From the NCBI GenBank assembly GCA_033060915.1, contig CM065381.1:30823336-30887335 (forward strand): 64,000 nucleotides of DNA, in the 5' to 3' direction. Source of the DNA: Euryodendron excelsum (taxonomy: Eukaryota; Streptophyta; Magnoliopsida; Ericales; Pentaphylacaceae). The notes under the pieces were generated by a model that was not told the DNA's origin, ran no database searches, and saw only the letters and a program-made list of their open reading frames with translations. This document shows, piece after piece, positions 58,376 through 64,000 of the stretch (position 1 is its first letter; every line of letters starts with the position of its first letter). The translations under genes and the position numbers were made by a program.

Positions 58376-59835
58376 AGTCAAAATCAATGTTTTGAACTAT
58401 TTTGAATACATTTATGGAGTCGTTTTCACGTTTTGGTGATCGTTTGAGTGTGTTTTGATGAATATGCATATTTATGTAAAAGGAGTTTCTATAGGAATTG
58501 GGAATTTGCTCCTACAACTTTGAATGTTGTATTTTCTTACCAATTTTTTTACCAGGTATCTAAAAAAAAGTGGTGAACAAACACATGAATTCACGATTTT
58601 TTGAAAACTTTTGAAATTTTGAATTTTTTAAGAATTTGAAAAATATGTGAAAATTAGGAAAATTTTGGAAATTGGTTGGTTTGGGGTTAAAAAAATTGAG
58701 GGATATTTTTAAAAAATTGTACAATTCTTTTTGAGTTTTAGAATTTTTTGGGGATTTTTAGGAAGTTAAGAGAGTTCACAAAGCTCAAAAAGTAGGGAAA
58801 TTGGGTTGATTGTTTGTGTAGGTTTGAAAAGTGTGAACCGCGAAGGATAGAATTGTGCTTGGTTAGTGTTGGTGATGTTCTAGATAGTTTTGGAAACATT
58901 GGGGAGGTTTTGGGAATGTCGCTATGGTGTTTAGGTTTGTGGGAGCGTGTTTAGAACCGGGGTTCCACTTGCATGGGGCTTTTGAAGGATAAAGCCCGGT
59001 AAACCAGGGGTTTTGTTTAGAGCTTAGGCTTTTTGAAGGAGAAAAGCTTTAGAAAACCTAGAGTTGAAACTTTTTGAAGCACAAAAGTTAAAAACCTTGA
59101 ACTGGAACTTTTCGAAGGATAAAAGTTAGAAAATCTTGAACTGGAACTTTTTGAAGAATAAAAGTTAAAAAACCTTGAATGTGAACTTTTTGAAGGATAA
59201 AAGTTAGAAAACCTGAATGCGAAACTTTTTGAAGGATAAAAGTTTAGAAAACCAATTGATTTGTTTTGAATGAACTTTTTGAGGGAAAAATTTAGAAAAC
59301 CTTAAATTGGATTTAGACGAACTTTTTGAAAGAAAAAGTTTTTGAAACCTGAATATGAAACTTTTTGAAGGTTAAAAGTTTAGAAAGCCGATTGATTTGA
59401 TTTGAATGAACTTTTTGAGGAAAAAGTTAAAACCTAGAATTGGATTTGAATGAACTTTTTGAAGGAAAAATTTTAAAACTAATTGATTTGATTTGAATGA
59501 ACTTTTTGAAGAAAATGTCTTAAAACGTAGTATTTGATTTTGAAATATACTTTTTGAGGAAAAAGTTTTAAAACCTAGAATTTGATTTTGAAATGTACTT
59601 TTTGAGGAAAAAGTCTTAAAACCTAGAATTTGATTTTGAAATGTACTTTTTGAGGAAAAAGTTTTAAAACCTAGAATTTGATTTTGAAATGTACTTTTTG
59701 AGGAAAAAGTCTTAAAACCTAGAATTGGATTTTGTAATGTAATTTTTGAGGAAAGTCTTAAAACATAGAATTGGATTGAAAACCTTTTCAGCACATTTTG
59801 AAAATGATTCAGGAATGGAAGGGGCATGACTGGAG
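58376..59835. repeat. 3' UTR of element C with tandem repeats
   Basis: After a stretch alignable with element B near 20600-21100, diverged 'gaactttttgaaggataaaa' units run from about 58970 to 59520. A regular 48-bp array follows (about 59520-59760, roughly five copies). As 48 is a multiple of three, a minus-strand frame with a 16-residue repeat (FKTFSSKSTFQNQILG) stays open from 59827 to 59372. I regard this as a by-product and not a protein gene. The array lies at the same place as element B's (21180-22010) but has a different unit. Confidence 0.8.
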
Positions 59836-60043
59836 GCTAGCTTCGGACTTCCTTTTCCTTTGTGTTTTTCCTTTCTTTCTTTTCTTTCTTCAATCTTCTT
59901 TCTTTTTTTGTGCTCTCTTTTTCTTTTTCTTTTTCTTTTTTTTTTTTATACATTCTCTTGTGTAGTTTTCCTCTTTTCTTTTGCCATATTCCTCCTTATT
60001 GATACTTGTCTTTTTTGTTCTGTTCTGATTTCAAGATTGCTGA

Positions 60044-61769
60044 TGCTGGAGATGATGGCTCTGAAAGGAGATGGAGGTTCGGCAAGGGCCCACGTACAGG
60101 TCAGGATGCTAGGGAGGCCAGTCATGGTAGCTCCTCCTGTACTAGGGGTAGTCGCCGATCGGCCAGTAGAGCGGCCTCCAGTGGTAGTTAGGCAGAGAGT
60201 GTGCTTTCCCTCGAGCCTAAGTCAGACAAGGACGTCCAAGGCCCTGAGGACCCTGCTACTGGATACGGAAGGGTGAGTGTTCGTACCAGGGGTGCGGACT
60301 CAAATCTGGGTGATCTCGACATTCCTGACATTCTCCTCTGGGTGATTTGGCCTACCATCCTAGTGTATACTCATGTCATCATCTGATGCCTCTTAGTATC
60401 CATACTACCTTCCGTCGGGCAATCCAGGCTGCCTTAGCTGCTATGTAGAGATTCGAGCAGTCCTACCAGGAGTTTCTTACGAACATAAGCTTTGGGTCAT
60501 TCCGAATGCTGCTGATAGACCTCTTGGATCATAGACTTGTTAGTGCCTTGGTAAAGAGATGGTTTGAGGAGACGAGGACCTTCCATTTTGTCAGCTTTGA
60601 GCTTGGCCCGAATCCATTGGATTGGGTGATCATCACGGGACTTTCCTTTACAGGTCGCGGGATCACTTTAAGGCCGGTTACCATGGTGGAGGCTTGTACT
60701 CTCTTAGATTTGCCGGCTTTCGAGAGTGTGTCATTTCTTACAGCGCTTCTTTATTAGGGCCCAACAACCTTTTCTGTTGAGCCTTCTCTTGCACATAGGG
60801 ATATCATGAGATGCCAGTCAGTGTTGTATGTGGTTTTTAGCTATTTTTGCAACAACAATCAATTGAGGGTCCCTCTTAGCTTGGTGAGCCTAGTGGCAGA
60901 TTTAGATGCTCTACATGGCGTAGACTGGGGGTCCTCCACTTTTGCCTACTTTCTCCGAGGGATGCGTGTGAGGACTTCCGCATGTTGGGGTAGCATTATC
61001 AACTTCTGGCCCTTTTTGGTTTGGTGGCACTACGAGTATCTTCCAATACATCAGCCATAGGTGGAGATGGATAATGTTTATCCTAAGGCTATAAGGTGGG
61101 CTTGTGCTTAGGTGGTGTAGCTATTAGAAGTTTCTAATTTTACCTTACTCGGGATGAATCTAGAGCTCTTGTTGCCCGAGGATGTGACATGGAGGCCTTT
61201 TATACAGTCCTTGTACTATGAGATCGTGAGGTACCTTGTTTTATTATCTTTGTCAAGGGTTTCCTTTGTCAATGTTGAGTCTTGGGAGTCATATCTAGGA
61301 GAGAAACACTGGCACCAGTTTCATCAAGAGTTTCATGCCACTAGAAATCCCCTTATATACATGTACGATATTCCTCACGAGGGAGTTGACATAATGCTCC
61401 TAGCGCCTCAGCCAGGTACTACTTCCTTACACCCGCTAGATGTTGACTACACAACCCACTTCATTGAGAGATTTATTTAGGCTTTTACTTCTTTGGAGGT
61501 GGTGGTAGGAGGCATAACCATAGGCCAGGAGGTTGTTGACTTGTGACATCGAGCTTAGGGGTGTGTTTATTGAGAGGAGCACGTAGCGATGCAGGACCGG
61601 TTCCAGGCAGAGGTCACTGACTTGACTGCTCGGCTATCGCAGATGGATGCTCGCTAGGTATGTATCTGATCGGTAGAGCTTTGTATTTCCTTTACAAACT
61701 CTTGCCTTTCTGAGCTTGAATTACTTATCTTTGTAGGGACTTTATGATGTCGGGGCTTCTAGTAGCTAG
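60044..61769 (+). pseudogene. Plant mobile domain (PMD) family gene carried antisense in element C
   Basis: It is homologous to the gene at 22469-24333. CT-rich DNA (59850-60030) precedes an N-terminal Gly/Ser/Arg-rich part (about 60044-60190). A frameshift lies between 60340 and 60500. Then comes the PMD body, with RFEQSYQEFLTNISF, RWFEETRTFHFVSFELGP, DWVIITGLSF and YFCNNNQLRVPLSLVSL. The aspartate/tryptophan region DWGSSTFAYFLRGM is followed by ESYLGEKHW. A C-terminal tail ends at an intron (61658-61736) and the last exon ends GASSS and TAG (61767-61769). In-frame TAG stops occur near 60445, 60755, 61060 and 61110-61125 and just before the intron. PMD proteins such as MAIN act in nuclear gene silencing, but a role for this transposon copy is unknown. 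It is clearly broken. Confidence 0.8.
61658..61736 (+). other. Putative GT-AG intron in the PMD gene (element C)
   Basis: The donor AG/GTATGTAT and acceptor TTGTAG/GG enclose 79 bp with a T-rich 3' half. The position equals 24208-24300 of element B to the codon, and the following exon encodes the matching G-x-Y-D-x-GASSS end. Confidence 0.8.
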
Positions 61770-63864
61770 CCACCCCCTCATGAACCATATTTTGGAGACT
61801 TCGATCTTGACGGTGATGTAGGCTTGTGACAGGTTTTAGTGGGTTTCTTTTTTTTAGCTTCTGTAGTTACTACCTAGACTTTTTAGAGTAAATTCTATTA
61901 GATGTTTTCTTTGTATACTTTTATTTTGGAGCCGCAGGTTGGCTCGTGGACATTTCTAGCTTTTGTAGTTTTTAAATAAGATGGATGTTTATGCATGAAT
62001 AGACAGGTACATTAATGTATGCACAAGGGATATATGTATATGTAATAGATATGCTCATGGGTGTGTGCACATGAAATGTATGTACAAGGCAGGTTAAATG
62101 TATGCACAGGTGATTATGATGATTGCAACTTGTGTATAAGTTGTGTTATGATGTTTGTTTTGGTAGGGGGCTTTGTTGAGTGTATGCAAAGCTCATGCCA
62201 AAATTTCTAATAAATGTATGTACAGATATCATGTATGTGGACAGGTAGAGCTACAAGCTGTCATGGATGCCCCAGGGCTACCTCTTGAGATAGTTTGCTC
62301 TTCCTTGAGATCTTGTCCCTTTTTGCTTTTGTCCCCTCTTGGTTGCGATGTGATAGCATTTTGCACCATCCCAGCAGTGACAGCCTGATGTTGCCTCCCA
62401 TTGGGTCAGTGTTTAGGGATTATTTGGTGGTAACTAAGCTCTTAATTTTTCTTGACATGGCTTGAGTAACAACTTATATGGCCTTAGCTTAGCGATAGGT
62501 AGCTAGTCCCTCAATCCGAGGAGGCTTCTTTTTGGACCGGAGCGTAGGTTGGGTTTGTGGGTTAAAATGAAAGGGTATGTAGGCTCAAGAGTTATTACTT
62601 TTAGTGGAGGTTGCACAAACCAGAGCTACCCTTTGCAAGGAGTGGAACTTGCCCTAATGATTGCCATTCTACTTGGACGTTACTACTTCTTTGCTCAAGC
62701 TTATTTAGACTATGCAATTCTCCTTTATTCGAGAAGAATTTCATTAGGGCTGTAGGGGCAAGGTTATAAGGTATTTGAAAGGGAGGATGAAGGTTCAAAA
62801 CCTATTCGTATCTACTAGGCTTGCGAAAACCCATGATCACTTTTGGCGAGCGATTCTTGTCACTTTTCTGGACTTTTGCTTCTTGTAGTCCTCCCATTGC
62901 TATCCTTCATTGGAGGTCCTTATTCATTATTGGTGCTAAGACTTTTCCTTTCTTTTTGCTTTTGTTCTTTGAAATTTTCCTCTTTGTGCTTACTTTTGGA
63001 GATGTCGTTGCTTGTTTTAAGAGATCACCATTTATTTCCTGCACTTTTATTGGGGATCGTCATTTGCTTTCTTGATTTTGGGAGACACACTCATGGTTTT
63101 GCCTTAAACCAGTGTGGGCAGTGATCATTGGGTTGGTTTTTGAAGAAAACGTGGCCGACTCAAGTGGGCTTTGAAAGGGTTATCTTTCTACTGTTTGGGT
63201 GGAGGAAATGAGGGACTCCTTTCATTTCAAGTAGAATTGCTTAGTCTATAAAGCTTTTTCAAAGTTTCGACAACGCCTTTCAGATGATGAATGTTAGTGT
63301 ATGGACTCATCCACTGCCTGCTTTTTCCCCAGTGTATAGGCGCAACTCCTAATTTGGGTTTCTGAATAAGAATCACTTTTGGCACTAGTAGGTTGTGCAA
63401 GGAGAACCTTTTTCCATTTAAAGGGAAATAGAATAACAGTTCCTCTTCCTTTGATAGCTCAGCTGTCCATTGCTTAGCTTAGATACCATTCAAGTGCTGC
63501 ATTTAGGTAACCTCCACACTCTTGAATTGAACCTTCTCTCTCTCCTTCTTCCTCGCTCTTCTTTTCTATAGGAATCCTTGGCCTAAAAATGGATTGCAAG
63601 TGCTATCACACTCACCAAGCTGAGTCACAAATGAAGAAGGATCTCCTAGAAGCATTCCACTATTCACATGAGTATAAGATGACAGGGGATAAATTGGAAA
63701 TTATTTCCTTTTTATTTCATTCTCGAATTGATTTTACATAACATGCAAGGTTCTTAAATAAAATATGCATACTAGAAATTAAAAATAGGAAATAAAAGGA
63801 TAAAAAGAAAATTGATGAATTTTGGTGAAACATCCCTTTCTTGTTGGCTCTTTGGTGATAACCC
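61770..63864. other. Spacer between PMD gene and gag in element C; no pol domains seen
   Basis: About 2.1 kb with short frames only. Parts resemble element B's spacer, for example 63205-63260 against 25240-25300. A patch with repeated ATG/TGTA-rich text (61990-62240) looks like local tandem or microsatellite-like expansion. No reverse transcriptase or integrase motif is visible on either strand. Confidence 0.6.
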
Positions 63865-64000
63865 TCAATAGGGTTTGGGGATTATGCCAACCTCTTTGGC
63901 GCTCCATTTGCCAGGTGCAACATTAGGTGGTGTAAGACGGATTGACAGATCCTTTGGGGAACTATTGAGGATGGTGCAGTTATTGAGTCTATAACTAAAA
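63865..64000 (-). pseudogene. Tat/Ogre-like gag C-terminus, element C (runs off window)
   Basis: The minus strand from the window edge reads a frame with LNNCTILNSSPKDLSIRL, then GKWSAKEVGIIPKPY and a stop (TGA at 63867-63865). It matches the end of element B's gag (SIRLAQPSEEAGEWSMKEAG... then VVPKPT and stop). The match at the terminus shows the stop position is a family property. This visible part is open, but the rest lies outside, so intactness is unknown. Confidence 0.8.

Larger units (their letters stand above)
53625..64000 (-). mobile_element. Element C: second pol-less Tat/Ogre-like element with PMD gene, partial
   Basis: It begins TATCGCGCACTG, a decayed TGTCGCG LTR end, inside the Athila 3' LTR. 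The LTR survives as 53625-53807 and about 58319-58375. The rest of this LTR has been lost, because sequence alignable to element B's 3' UTR follows at once (58400 against 20600). Internally, as in B, there is a repeat-rich 3' UTR, a plus-strand PMD gene with intron (60044-61769), a spacer without pol and, on the minus strand, the gag end (63865). The remainder, including the 5' LTR, is beyond the right edge. Confidence 0.8.

Noticed and set aside
59372..59827. 151-codon minus-strand frame with a 16-residue repeat
   Set aside because: It follows from a 48-bp non-coding tandem array whose unit is a multiple of three; element B has no such frame at the same place.

Overview
This window looks like repeat-dense nuclear DNA of a flowering plant, probably pericentromeric or otherwise heterochromatic sequence from a large-genome species. 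It holds plant-specific LTR-retrotransposon lineages (SIRE-type Ty1/copia, Athila-type and Tat/Ogre-type Ty3/gypsy), plant mobile domain (PMD) coding remnants, a tRNA-Asp-type Athila primer site and plant telo-box motifs. I found no intact host gene, rRNA, tRNA or CRISPR array. Nearly every coding trace belongs to a transposable element and is broken by stops or frameshifts. The species cannot be named from sequence alone.

Layout. Positions 1-767 are the end of a giant LTR lying in minus orientation. Positions 768-3460 are AT-rich non-coding DNA. A 5'-truncated SIRE-type copia element starts near 3462 and is split into three coding pieces (3462-5480, 9893-10150, 34229-37030). The first break is a 4.4-kb solo LTR (5481-9892, TSD gtttc/gtatc). 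The second is a complete Tat/Ogre-like element, 'element B' (10151-34223, minus strand, TSD tacat on both sides). One LTR of B is itself split by a 5.0-kb solo LTR (12537-17579, TSD ccatt/ccatc). An Athila-type gypsy element (38362-53624, plus strand) follows the copia 3' region. It is interrupted between gag and protease by a third solo LTR (42288-47265, perfect TSD atgaa). Its 3' LTR is cut by a second Tat/Ogre-like element, 'element C' (53625 to the window end), whose damaged LTR contains a fourth solo LTR (53808-58318).

The most interesting system is the shared architecture of elements B and C. Read on the minus strand, element B has a 4.6-kb 5' LTR, a primer-binding site, a long leader, a gag gene, no protease/RT/RNase H/integrase, then on the opposite (plus) strand a PMD-family gene, a tandem-repeat 3' UTR, a polypurine tract and the 3' LTR. 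Element C has the same order, as far as the window shows it. In both copies the PMD gene keeps a GT-AG intron at the same place near its stop codon, which fits carriage antisense to the element RNA. This suggests a pol-less, gag-plus-PMD lineage that moved with borrowed pol functions. Extra ORFs, including PMD-like ones, have been described in plant gypsy elements; the pol-less gag+PMD combination with giant LTRs is what deserves checking.

The giant LTRs are 4.4-5.0 kb and share one plan. An upstream U3 holds short tandem repeats and ~158-bp repeats. A cluster of inverted repeats lies just upstream of a TATA box. Telo-box motifs (AAACCCTAG) lie about 90 bp downstream of the TATA box. A long stretch follows in which the sense strand is strikingly G-poor. 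Most premature stops in the old elements are of the C-to-T / G-to-A type, consistent with decay of methylated cytosines.
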